Shown here: one piece after another, positions 25,247-33,419 of the stretch | Position numbering within the stretch: the first letter of the stretch is position 1 | Layout: each line of letters opens with the position of its first letter | Assembly (NCBI RefSeq): GCF_026344135.1 | Contig: NZ_JAPKNA010000002.1 | Coordinates: 310,001 to 374,000 of the forward strand | Length of the DNA: 64,000 nt | From: Alcaligenes parafaecalis | GTDB taxonomy: Bacteria; Pseudomonadota; Gammaproteobacteria; Burkholderiales; Burkholderiaceae_B | Direction of reading: 5' to 3' | Notes under the pieces: generated by a model | What the model saw: the letters and a program-made list of their open reading frames with translations, nothing else | Database searches by the model: none | Told to the model about the DNA's origin: nothing | Translations under genes and position numbers: made by a program

Positions 25247-26512
25247 CTAAGGCTCAGACCGCAGTTTGGCTTGATTGGGGTAAATCTGGCTCCAGAACAA
25301 GGCGATGCTGATCAGGAGGAACAAGAGCGTATTGTTGCGCTCCATCATGTTCTGAGTCAGGTTTGCGAGTGCGTAGATGGCGATAAGGATGCTTCCACAG
25401 GCGGCATAAGCGCGAACATGTGGCTCAGAAGCATGCACACGTCGAATGAAGCCATAAAAGCAGTACAGCAGAAGCAGTATCTGCAGTAACAGCCCTGCCA
25501 GTCCCAAGTCTACCCAGGTTTCAATGTAGTTGTTATGCGAGTTCGCCAGGTTCAGGACCACGGCATCGGCTTGCCCGGTTCTGACCAGTTCGGTGAGGGC
25601 CTGTTCGTGTTGTTGATAGGACCAGCCCGACAGGGGGCGTTCCTGGATCAGCTTCCAGTTGGCTTGCCAGATCGCAAACCTGGCTCCAATGGAGGTGTTG
25701 GAGTTGCCAGCCTCAAATTGCTCAATATCGTGCTGTGCCAGAGCGATGCGTGATTGGATCGTCTCGGTTTGCCAGAGAATGCTGGCGCTTAGGGCGGCGG
25801 CTAGCGAAAGAATCATCATGCCGCGTCGGAAATACTGCTTGGGCAAGTAGGCGTAGGCAAGGATCAAGAATACGGCAGGCAGAGCAATCCAGCCACCACG
25901 GCTACCGGCGAGTAATGACAGCAAGAAGCCAGCCAGACAGCCCAGGAATGAAACAAGAAGAATAGGGCTAGAGCGCTGCGCCTGGCTAAGCTGGCTTAAG
26001 AGCGCCACCAGACAAAAGCAAGCCAGGCTTAGGGCAATATTGCCGAACTGGATGGCTCCGGTATAACCATAGATCCGACCATCATGCAGCGGGCCGCCAT
26101 ACTGGGCGGGAATGATCCAGAGAGCAGACAAGCTTGCCAGCGCAAAGCACACCCAGATCACGCCGCTATGCAAACGAAGGGAGCTGAGCATGTAAAAAAT
26201 GGGGACCAGTAATAGATAGCGGCTAAGCAGATCCAGTTGATTGCTCGGGTTCTGGTGCAGAAACCAAATCAGCAGCCCATTGGCAAAGACCAGCGCCAGT
26301 ATCGTGTACAGGCCGCGGCTGATGCTCTGGCTTTGTAAAGACTGGCCAGAGCGCAAAGAGGTCGGATACCAGCACAGGGTCGTGAGCAGAAGCAGAATCA
26401 CCCCTGCAGAATAAACATTCCGGGTAGAGAGCAGGCTGATGAAAAACAGGCTTACGCCCAGGTGAGCTGCCGCATTAAATGAAAAAAGAGACTTGGATAC
26501 GGGCTCGGACAT
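25247..26512 (-). CDS. O-antigen ligase/polymerase family membrane protein (WaaL or Wzy)
   Basis: The 421-residue protein has about 11 hydrophobic segments. The Wzy_C/O-antigen ligase signature is visible as GSRGGWIALPAVFLIL in the middle and LANSHNNYIETWVDLGLAGLL in the late periplasmic region. Ligase (joining glycan to lipid A-core) and polymerase (joining repeat units) share this fold and cannot be told apart from one sequence. No second candidate and no Wzz chain-length regulator were found in the locus. Confidence 0.8.
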   Translation of the reverse strand: MSEPVSKSLFSFNAAAHLGVSLFFISLLSTRNVYSAGVILLLLTTLCWYPTSLRSGQSLQSQSISRGLYTILALVFANGLLIWFLHQNPSNQLDLLSRYLLLVPIFYMLSSLRLHSGVIWVCFALASLSALWIIPAQYGGPLHDGRIYGYTGAIQFGNIALSLACFCLVALLSQLSQAQRSSPILLVSFLGCLAGFLLSLLAGSRGGWIALPAVFLILAYAYLPKQYFRRGMMILSLAAALSASILWQTETIQSRIALAQHDIEQFEAGNSNTSIGARFAIWQANWKLIQERPLSGWSYQQHEQALTELVRTGQADAVVLNLANSHNNYIETWVDLGLAGLLLQILLLLYCFYGFIRRVHASEPHVRAYAACGSILIAIYALANLTQNMMERNNTLLFLLISIALFWSQIYPNQAKLRSEP

Positions 26513-26621
26513 AAGAGGGGGGGAAGGCCAAAAATTTGCGGAAACAATAGCGGATCAACAGGCTTTGCCAGCAAGGCGAGTTTATATATTCAGCACGTCA
26601 AGTAAATCTACCAAGGTCTGG

Positions 26622-26649
26622 TTGGACCCAGACGGGAGCGACGTATAAT
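26622..26649 (+). promoter_or_regulatory. Likely promoter of the sugar-phosphate transferase gene
   Basis: TTGGAC (26622-26627) and a perfect TATAAT (26644-26649) are 16 bases apart, about 40 bases before ATG 26689. The -35 lies in a dyad (GTCTGG at 26616-26621, CCAGAC at 26628-26633) that could be a regulator site. Confidence 0.5.
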
Positions 26650-26688
26650 TGGCGCGTAAATGGTCTATTTTAGGTTATTAGTGCTTCG

Positions 26689-27963
26689 ATGAATCAAATT
26701 AAAATCAGGCGGTTTAAGCGTTTGCACGAGATACTCCTATTATCCGGGCCAAGCTCGTGGTTGATTGGATTCGCCGTGGTGGTGCTTGTCCCTGTTTTGC
26801 TGTTGTGGGGATGGGGGCGCTTGTGGAACCTGGATAACGGGCAGCGTACCGCATTGATTCTGGTCGTCGTGGCATTTGTCGCCTGCAAGCTGCTGATTGA
26901 TAAAAGCCAGCAAGGCTATCCGGGAGCGCGTAGTGCCTGGCTGATTATTCCCACGGTAGGCGTAACTTATGCCCTTATTTACACCACCAGTTTTGTGTTT
27001 CGTTACGACGCGTCGCGAGCCTTGTTGCTAAGTAGCAGCTTCCTGGCATTGGGCTGGTTCTTGTTGGAGAGCCTGTTTACCAATCGTTATCGGATACTGA
27101 AATTAGCGATTGTTCCTGGTGGGGAGGCAGAGACCTTGCTGGACCTGCCGGGCCTGGATGGTCGTTTGCTGAAAGACTATGATCTTGCCGGGTATCGCTA
27201 TGATGGGGTGGTAGCGGACTTTTCCTGTGTACAGCCTGAAGCGGAGCGTTTTTTGACACGCTGCGCGCTGGACCGAGTGGCGGTCTATAACTCTCGGCAG
27301 GTTTTTGAGTCTTTGACGGGGCGGGTCAAGATTGACCGCATGTCGGAAAATACAATTGGCTCGTTGCTGCCGTCACGAGGCTACGAGATTTTGAAACTGT
27401 TTTTTGACTATGCCATGGTCATTCTCAGTTCCGTGGTTGTGCTGCCGGTTTGCTTGTTGGCCATGTTGGCTATTCGCCTGGAAAGTCCCGGTAAGGTCAT
27501 TTACTCCCAGCAACGGATTGGCTTGGGAAACCGTGAGTTCACTATCTACAAGCTGCGCAGCATGCGCTTTGACCAGGATTGCGTGGTCGAGCAGTTTGCA
27601 GGGGAGGATGACCCGAGAATTACCCGAGTGGGCAAAATCATTCGCAAGTTGCGTATTGATGAGCTGCCGCAGTTCTATAACGTGCTGCGAGGCGAAATGA
27701 GCTTGATTGGTCCTCGCCCGGAGCAGCCTTCTTTTGTGCGGGAGTTCGACGAGAAGATCCCGTTCTATAGCTACCGTCATGTTGTGAAGCCTGGTATTAC
27801 CGGGTGGGCGCAAGTCCGTCAGGGGTATGTGGCCAATGAGGACGAGACACGCGTCAAGATCGAACACGATTTTTACTACATCAAACACTGCTCGGTGATG
27901 CTGGATATCTATATCGTATTTTTGACGGTGAAGACGATGCTTACTGGCTTTGGGGCGCGTTAG
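26689..27963 (+). CDS. Polyprenyl-phosphate sugar-1-phosphate transferase (WbaP/WcaJ/PssY-like)
   Basis: The 424-residue protein starts glycan synthesis by moving a sugar-1-phosphate onto undecaprenyl phosphate. The N-terminal half has four membrane helices (to about residue 135) and a soluble domain; the C-terminal half is the bacterial sugar transferase domain with VIYSQQRIGLGNREFTIYK, the catalytic LRIDELPQFYNVLRGEMSLIG and GPRPEQP, and KPGITGWAQVRQGY. The sugar (galactose, glucose or an N-acetyl sugar) is not predictable here. Its 3' end overlaps the converging GT2 gene by 23 bases. Confidence 0.92.
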   Translation: MNQIKIRRFKRLHEILLLSGPSSWLIGFAVVVLVPVLLLWGWGRLWNLDNGQRTALILVVVAFVACKLLIDKSQQGYPGARSAWLIIPTVGVTYALIYTTSFVFRYDASRALLLSSSFLALGWFLLESLFTNRYRILKLAIVPGGEAETLLDLPGLDGRLLKDYDLAGYRYDGVVADFSCVQPEAERFLTRCALDRVAVYNSRQVFESLTGRVKIDRMSENTIGSLLPSRGYEILKLFFDYAMVILSSVVVLPVCLLAMLAIRLESPGKVIYSQQRIGLGNREFTIYKLRSMRFDQDCVVEQFAGEDDPRITRVGKIIRKLRIDELPQFYNVLRGEMSLIGPRPEQPSFVREFDEKIPFYSYRHVVKPGITGWAQVRQGYVANEDETRVKIEHDFYYIKHCSVMLDIYIVFLTVKTMLTGFGAR

Positions 27964-28822
27964 GCTTGTGTTCGCGCAGTAGGCATTTGACCAGGTGACG
28001 TGCGGGGCGTGTAAACTTGTCCAGTACATCGTAGACCGCAAAAATGAACTTGCCGGCTGTACCGTAGCGCTTCCTCAAATAGACTTTCATGCCCGCGCTA
28101 TAACACCGGCCACGGAAGGACTTGTCAGTAAAGGTGCCCCCGGCTTCGTGGAAATATTGAGCGGCGGGAATATGGTAGGACAGGATTCCCATCTCACGAG
28201 CACGGAACTGTAGATCAGTCTCTTCAAAGTACAGGAAGAACTGCTCGTCAAAGCCACTCAACGCTTCGTATTGTTCCCGACTGATAAATAGCAAGCTACC
28301 TGACACATGGTCAACTTGTGTGGGGGCGGTCAGCGGGTGTTTGCTGCGTAGCAGACGTCCTAGCCCCACTGCTTTCAACAGTAGGGTGAAGCAGTTTGGA
28401 AAGCGTTCAAAAGCAAAATCTGGTTGCCCTTTTATGCCCAAAGCTGATCCACCCAGAATAGGGGGGGGAGAGTCCGGGTAGGAGTTCAGGAATTGCTCAA
28501 AAATACTCAGAACATCAGTCTGCAGCTTAGCGTCCGGATTGATCAGAAGGATGTTGGGAGCTTGCGTATGAGCAGCCCCAATATTGCAAGCCTTACCAAA
28601 ACCGTGATTGGCATGGGCCTTGATGATTTGTGTGTCAGGGTGCTGTTGGGCGATCAGACTGCAACTTAGGTCAGTAGAGTCATTGTCGACAACGGTGATG
28701 CTGTATGCGTGTTTTGTGCTGAACTGCTTGATACTGTTGATGGTATCAACAATTTTTTTGCCACCGTTGTAGTTAACCAGAATAAAGTCGACCCAAGGTG
28801 CAGACTGAACGACGTTATTCAT
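27941..28822 (-). CDS. Glycosyltransferase family 2, rhamnosyltransferase-like
   Basis: The 293-residue GT-A protein has the nucleotide-binding start FILVNYNGGKKIVDTI, the TVVDNDSTD segment, INPDAKL in place of a DXD-type metal motif, and FDEQFFLYFEETDLQFRAREMG as in WbbL-like rhamnosyltransferases. Rhamnose genes in the same locus fit this specificity but do not prove it. It follows the other GT2 gene by 6 bases on the same strand. Confidence 0.87.
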   Translation of the reverse strand: MNNVVQSAPWVDFILVNYNGGKKIVDTINSIKQFSTKHAYSITVVDNDSTDLSCSLIAQQHPDTQIIKAHANHGFGKACNIGAAHTQAPNILLINPDAKLQTDVLSIFEQFLNSYPDSPPPILGGSALGIKGQPDFAFERFPNCFTLLLKAVGLGRLLRSKHPLTAPTQVDHVSGSLLFISREQYEALSGFDEQFFLYFEETDLQFRAREMGILSYHIPAAQYFHEAGGTFTDKSFRGRCYSAGMKVYLRKRYGTAGKFIFAVYDVLDKFTRPARHLVKCLLREHKPNAPQSQ

Positions 28823-28828
28823 GGTTAA

Positions 28829-29584
28829 CTAAGCCCGCTTCAGAATTGCTTTCACTATGTAGTGAAATATTAGGTAGCTAGATTGTACAACGGACAGTTT
28901 CAGATGACGTCGGTAGATCTGCCATGTCCATTGTAAGGACTTGATTTTGTTGCCAGACAAGCTGGTCGCGCTGACCCGATAGGCAGCTAATACTTCCTGC
29001 AGCCCATAGGCAGGCCCAGCCTTGCGCACGACCTCCAGCCACATTAAATAGTCTTCGTGGCGGACAGCCTTTTGATAAACCTTACCTATGGCCTGGCAAT
29101 CATACATGCCCGTTAGGTTACCAATGGCGTTCCCTTTAAGCAGGCTCGCGTAGTCCAACCAGTTTGGAGGAGTGCTGGTGCTTTGCCATTTTGGTATCTG
29201 TGTAAAGCGATAGTAAGCCGTCATCGAGACCAGCGCTTGATTCGCCCGCATTGCCTTTAACTGCTGGCTCAGCTTTTGAGGCAGCCAAAGGTCGTCGGAG
29301 TCTAGAAAGGCGATGTACTTTCCCTGGGCGGCGGCTATTCCAGCATTGCGTGCAGCGGCAACTCCCTGATTGAAAGGTTGCCGGAGCAATTTAATCCTGG
29401 GGTCTGCAAATGCGTGTTCGCGAACAAGCTCGATTGTGTTGTCGCTGGAACCATCATCAACAACAAGTAACTCCCAATATGGGTAGTCTTGCTGAGATAC
29501 AGAGCGTAAAGAATCAGGCAAAGTATGGGCAGCATTAAAGGCTGGCATGATAACGCTGACGATCACTGACTGGGTAGTGCTCAT
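28829..29584 (-). CDS. Glycosyltransferase family 2
   Basis: This 251-residue GT-A enzyme begins with IVSVIMPAFNAAHTLPDSL and carries LVVDDGSSDNT, FLDSDDLWLPQKL (the metal-binding acidic motif) and ends with a basic, partly hydrophobic tail. It is first of a two-gene minus-strand unit whose promoter must lie in the AT-rich gap upstream. The acceptor is unknown. Confidence 0.87.
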   Translation of the reverse strand: MSTTQSVIVSVIMPAFNAAHTLPDSLRSVSQQDYPYWELLVVDDGSSDNTIELVREHAFADPRIKLLRQPFNQGVAAARNAGIAAAQGKYIAFLDSDDLWLPQKLSQQLKAMRANQALVSMTAYYRFTQIPKWQSTSTPPNWLDYASLLKGNAIGNLTGMYDCQAIGKVYQKAVRHEDYLMWLEVVRKAGPAYGLQEVLAAYRVSATSLSGNKIKSLQWTWQIYRRHLKLSVVQSSYLIFHYIVKAILKRA

Positions 29585-29871
29585 GGGATATGAAGAAATC
29601 GCTGCAAATGCGACCTAGTACGAAAAATAAGTTGCCACCACATATTACAAGGTAAAGATTAAGTGTTGCCATAGTATTTTACCTGGTTTGAGCGGAATGT
29701 CAGTTGTCGTTACTAGTTAGGGCGGGGGATAATGGCTCAGCGTTTTTACCATAATATTTTATTATAATTCCAAGTTTTTTTATTTTGTCTGGAATCTAAT
29801 TATTTCTGAAGATTATTTGGAATTTGGCATTTGATCTCTTTTTGTTTTACGGGTTTATTTTCAAGATAAAT
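29585..29871. other. AT-rich divergent intergenic region at a composition boundary
   Basis: No gene was seen in these 287 bases. Base composition changes here from the ordinary level to runs of T and A that continue for 9 kb. The region must carry the promoters of the GT2 pair (minus) and the GT-C operon (plus), but no clean hexamer pair stands out in the low-complexity background. No JUMPstart/ops element was recognised. Confidence 0.5.
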
Positions 29872-31287
29872 ATGAAAGATCTGTTATCAAATTTAATGGT
29901 GAAAAGTAGTTTTTTTAAAATTATTTCTTTCCCCTTTGTGTTGTTGTCGGTTGTATATTTTTTTCGTGTCCTATATATTACTGGAACGGAATACTCTGTT
30001 TCTTTTATTTTGTTTTTTGTCTCTTTTTTTGTTGTCTTTTTGTTTTTTCTATATAAAAAATTACCGTCAATATCTGGCTTTTCTATATTTTTAATATCAT
30101 TTTCTGTCTATTTTATTTGGATTTCAAATGTAAGAACCATTCCTGTCAGTGATTATCTTATTTATTATGATGATGCTGTAAGATTTTTAGACATGAATTT
30201 TTTTTATGTTTGGGCTACATCAAAGTATCCATCGACTTCTTTAGTGTATTTCTTCGGGTTTCTGATTCTCGGAGCTAGCCATCTTAGTGCTTCTATGACA
30301 GCCGCAGCGTGTTGGTCACTACAAGCTGTGGTGGTGCGTATGCTTGCTATTGAGGCGGGGGCTAGTAACAAGGTATCCTCCTTAATTGCTCTTGTGTATG
30401 CCTTTTTTCCTTCCATAATTATTTATTCTTCTGTTGTTTCAAGTGAGGCTAGCTATCTTCTTTTTTCCTTGCTGGCTTTACTGTTCTTCTTAAAATATTT
30501 GAACAAAGGAAGATTTTATTTTTTAGTTATTTCGGCTATTTTACTAGTGTTGGCTTTTTATTCTAGGCCGACAGCTATATTTTTTATTGCTCTTTTTTTG
30601 TCTGGTCTCGTCTTGTTTTCAAAACGGCTTTCTAAGCCTTTGCTTTTTTTTATTGTTCCTGTTGCTTTGGGTTTTTTCTCACACTCAGTTTTTACTAATC
30701 AATACCTTGGTTTCTATAGCGTTAACTCAAACCATGGCGTTGGGGGGTACGTATTATTGTTTGGAACGAATCAGGCCAAGAGTGGGATGTATAATCAAGA
30801 TGATATGAACCTGGTGTTAAATCTTAGGAAAGAGGGCAAAGATGAATATGAGATTAAAGAAATAGTCAAAGCCGAAATTTACAGTCGCATTACAAAGGAT
30901 TTTTCTGGGTTTGCAAGGTTTTCTGTTGAAGAGAAAATAAAAAATTTATGGTCTCCAACTGGATCTGTTTTGTATTGGTCAGAAAATAATAAAGATTTTT
31001 CTGTGGATTCTGAATACTCTTCGATTTTGACAAGGATAAATATTTACTATTATTATTCATTAATATTTTTATTTATAGCAGCTTCGTTGTTCTATGTATT
31101 TTCCAGGCCTAAAAGACTTGGTAAGCTCGATTTCTTGTACTTATTTAATGCCGTCTATGTTTCAATGATGGCTGTTTTTTATCTGGTCTTTGAAGTTCAG
31201 GCCAGATACACCTTGTCTATAACTCCGTTTATGTTTCTAGCTATTGTTTTTATGGCTTTGAAGTGGAGAAGTAATGAGCAAGATTGA
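29872..31287 (+). CDS. Integral membrane GT-C-type glycosyltransferase (lipid-phosphate-sugar dependent)
   Basis: The 471-residue protein has about 11 membrane helices and, in its first large loop, the acidic motif IPVSDYLIYYDDA (about residues 85-97) that GT-C enzymes such as ArnT and PMT use for catalysis. Such enzymes act at the periplasmic face with a polyprenyl-monophosphate sugar as donor. The ATG at 29872 is used; a TTG at 29824 would add 16 residues. No good ribosome-binding site is visible. The gene overlaps the UbiA-family gene by 14 bases and is very AT-rich. The donor is inferred from the next three genes. Confidence 0.75.
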   Translation: MKDLLSNLMVKSSFFKIISFPFVLLSVVYFFRVLYITGTEYSVSFILFFVSFFVVFLFFLYKKLPSISGFSIFLISFSVYFIWISNVRTIPVSDYLIYYDDAVRFLDMNFFYVWATSKYPSTSLVYFFGFLILGASHLSASMTAAACWSLQAVVVRMLAIEAGASNKVSSLIALVYAFFPSIIIYSSVVSSEASYLLFSLLALLFFLKYLNKGRFYFLVISAILLVLAFYSRPTAIFFIALFLSGLVLFSKRLSKPLLFFIVPVALGFFSHSVFTNQYLGFYSVNSNHGVGGYVLLFGTNQAKSGMYNQDDMNLVLNLRKEGKDEYEIKEIVKAEIYSRITKDFSGFARFSVEEKIKNLWSPTGSVLYWSENNKDFSVDSEYSSILTRINIYYYYSLIFLFIAASLFYVFSRPKRLGKLDFLYLFNAVYVSMMAVFYLVFEVQARYTLSITPFMFLAIVFMALKWRSNEQD

Positions 31288-32137
31288 TTTTTTTCCTGTT
31301 AGGGATTTGTTGCTGCTAATGCGCCCGAAGCAGTGGGTGAAAAATTTTTTTGTTTTTTCTCCTCTTGTTTTTTCTGGGTTTATGTTTAACTGGGGTTTTC
31401 TGCTAAATTCCCTATTTGCTTTTTTGTTTTTTTGTTTCGCTGCTTCATCTGTTTATATCGTAAATGATTTAGGCGATATAGAGAAAGATAGACTTCATCC
31501 AAAAAAGAAATTTAGGCCATTAGCAAGTGGTAAGGTTTCCGTTCTTCAGTCTTTTTTTTTACTGGCTTTTTGCTATATTGTTATTTTATCTGCTTTTTTA
31601 TTTAATTATAAGGTTGCTTTAGTTCTTCTGGTTTATGTGTTAATTAATTTTTTCTATACAAAGATATTAAAAGATATACCAGTTGTAGATATTTTCATTG
31701 TTGCGTTCGGTTTTGTTCTTAGGGTTTATGCCGGAGCCTTGGCTATACAGGTCCCAGTGTCGAATTGGATGTTAATAACAGTTTTGGCTTTGTCTCTTTA
31801 TTTGGCTGCAGTAAAGCGAGAACAAGAGCTAAAGAACTCTGGCCATATTGCTCGGGCCTCTCTTGAAAAATATTCAAGCTCCTTGGTCAAGAAATATGTT
31901 GAGACATCAGCTACGTGTGCCATCATCTTTTATAGTATGTTTGTGTTGGAATCAAAGCCAAATCTAGTTTTAACTATTCCGATTATACTCTTTGGAATTT
32001 TCAGATATTGGTATATTGTTGAATCTTCGGATATTGGTGAGTCCCCCACTGATGCAGTCGTGCAAGATAAACCTATTTTAATTATTGTCTTGGCTTGGAT
32101 AGGATTAGTTGTTTATCAGCTATATTTTAATATATGA
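31274..32137 (+). CDS. UbiA-family polyprenyl-phosphate phosphoribosyltransferase-like protein
   Basis: The 287-residue membrane protein has about nine helices, the Asp-rich NDLGDIEKDRLHPKKKFRP motif (about 60-78) and a second polar motif, AVKREQELKN. The start LMRPKQWVKNFFVFSPLVFSG and the HPKKKFRPLASG segment resemble mycobacterial decaprenylphosphoryl-5-phosphoribose synthase (Rv3806c) more than quinone or heme prenyltransferases. That enzyme joins PRPP and polyprenyl phosphate. With a phosphatase-like gene next, this is the likely first step of a lipid-linked pentose donor. The resemblance was judged by eye. Confidence 0.75.
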   Translation: MSKIDFFPVRDLLLLMRPKQWVKNFFVFSPLVFSGFMFNWGFLLNSLFAFLFFCFAASSVYIVNDLGDIEKDRLHPKKKFRPLASGKVSVLQSFFLLAFCYIVILSAFLFNYKVALVLLVYVLINFFYTKILKDIPVVDIFIVAFGFVLRVYAGALAIQVPVSNWMLITVLALSLYLAAVKREQELKNSGHIARASLEKYSSSLVKKYVETSATCAIIFYSMFVLESKPNLVLTIPIILFGIFRYWYIVESSDIGESPTDAVVQDKPILIIVLAWIGLVVYQLYFNI

Positions 32138-32535
32138 CCTATGCATATTTAATAACCCCCTTTTTTTCTTGGCTTGTGACTGGGGTTCTAAAATTCTTAA
32201 TTAATAGTGTAAAAAACCGCCGTCTAGCCTTCGATCTTATTGGTTATGGAGGGATGCCTAGTAACCACAGTACTATTGTCAGCAGTATGACGATGCTTGT
32301 TTTTCTCAAGGAAGGGATTTCTAGTCCGGCGTTTGGCGTAGCATTGGCTTTGAGTTTTATTGTTTTGCTAGATGCTAATAGTTTACGCAAGCAGATAGAA
32401 AAACATGCGATCAGCTTGAATGCTCTAGGTGATTTCAAGCTTCGTGAGCGTATCGGCCATAGTAAAGCTGAAATTGGAGCAGGTTGTCTTGTAGGCTGTG
32501 CGACCGCAACAGCTTTGCATGCGGCTGGGATCTAG
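32134..32535 (+). CDS. Divergent PAP2 (DUF212) family membrane phosphatase-like protein
   Basis: The 133-residue protein shows the family motifs GGMPSNHSTIVSSM (about 36-49), LDANSLRKQIEKHA and LRERIGHSKAEIGAG. PSNHS recalls the PSGH motif of PAP2 phosphatases, and the late histidine in GHSKAE could be the second catalytic histidine. Start and stop overlap the preceding gene as ATGA. In this setting it would dephosphorylate a polyprenyl-phospho-5-phosphoribose. Family biochemistry is poorly known, so the substrate is inference. Confidence 0.75.
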   Translation: MTYAYLITPFFSWLVTGVLKFLINSVKNRRLAFDLIGYGGMPSNHSTIVSSMTMLVFLKEGISSPAFGVALALSFIVLLDANSLRKQIEKHAISLNALGDFKLRERIGHSKAEIGAGCLVGCATATALHAAGI

Positions 32536-32537
32536 AT

Positions 32538-32906
32538 ATGGCTGCCGCTCAACTTGGTTTAGTCTTGTCCGCCGTTTTTTTGAATACATTTGCCCAAATG
32601 CTCTTAAAGGCGGGTACTAATTCTTTACAGGTTCTGTTGTTGCCTGAGAAGGGCTTATTCTATTCAATATTTCGAGCACTATTTAACCCATTTATTACTG
32701 GAGGACTCGTTCTTTATGTATTGAGTTTTGCGGTATGGGTAGTGGTTTTGTCTAAGTTTGAGGTCGGTGTGGCATATCCCTTGCTGTCTTTAGGCTATCT
32801 TGTTGGTTTGATTTTAGCCTGGATGTTTTTTGGGGAAGTGATAACGTTTAATAAGTTGATTGGTGTATGTTTTTTGATGATCGGAACGTATTTTATTACA
32901 CGCTAA
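32538..32906 (+). CDS. SMR/EmrE-like small membrane transporter (possible lipid-phospho-sugar flippase)
   Basis: The 122-residue protein has four hydrophobic segments and the typical last helix LIGVCFLMIGTYFITR. ArnE/ArnF of the same fold flip undecaprenyl-phospho-aminoarabinose, and GT-C enzymes need their donor on the periplasmic side. It starts 2 bases after the PAP2-like gene; ATG 32538 is used rather than an upstream frame extension overlapping that gene. A drug-efflux role is the alternative but does not fit the context. Confidence 0.75.
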   Translation: MAAAQLGLVLSAVFLNTFAQMLLKAGTNSLQVLLLPEKGLFYSIFRALFNPFITGGLVLYVLSFAVWVVVLSKFEVGVAYPLLSLGYLVGLILAWMFFGEVITFNKLIGVCFLMIGTYFITR

Positions 32907-33419
32907 ACAACGCTAATATTGCTTAACAGGAGTAGCTGAAAATGGTTGGTTTTGATCTGTAGATACCGACTTGTATTTTTGTAGGTCCGTAATTAAATGT
33001 AGCCATTTTTTTCGATGATTTACGTATCCTATCTTAGGAACGACAGAGGAAGATGAGATTACGTGTCATTCAAAAAAGCGGATCATCAGTCTCGTATTCA
33101 TCCTTGCTCTATTGGAAAAATAACATCCTTGGATGGAGGAGTCCCATCTCATCGGGAGTATGCTGATGCTGTAAGAGCATGGTGTATCCTCACCCGAGAA
33201 GGCACTACCTATTGTTTTTTTGTTGCTAACTAGTACGTAATAAGCAGGAACTCTTCATCATCATCAGATAAGATGGTGTGTTGCAGACTGCACGTTAGTT
33301 TTTTGAAATTGCAAAGTTAATTAATTTTAATGGGCACAGATTATCATAGCCTTCACAGTTAAGTGATTGGGTTTGAAAAGATTCATATTTTTATGAAAAA
33401 GTTAAGTAAAGATTGAAAT
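32907..33419. other. 513-base AT-rich gap between the lipid-pentose cassette and the ABC exporter
   Basis: No supported gene lies here. The longest plus-strand frame from a start (GTG 33063 to TAG 33231-33233, 56 codons) has no ribosome-binding site and no recognisable motif. The region probably holds the promoter of the wzm-wzt operon and may be a recombination scar. No direct or inverted repeats typical of an insertion sequence were seen. Confidence 0.45.

Noticed and set aside
33063..33233. A 56-codon GTG-started frame in the gap before wzm
   Set aside because: No ribosome-binding site, no motif, and a stop codon just upstream; most likely chance.
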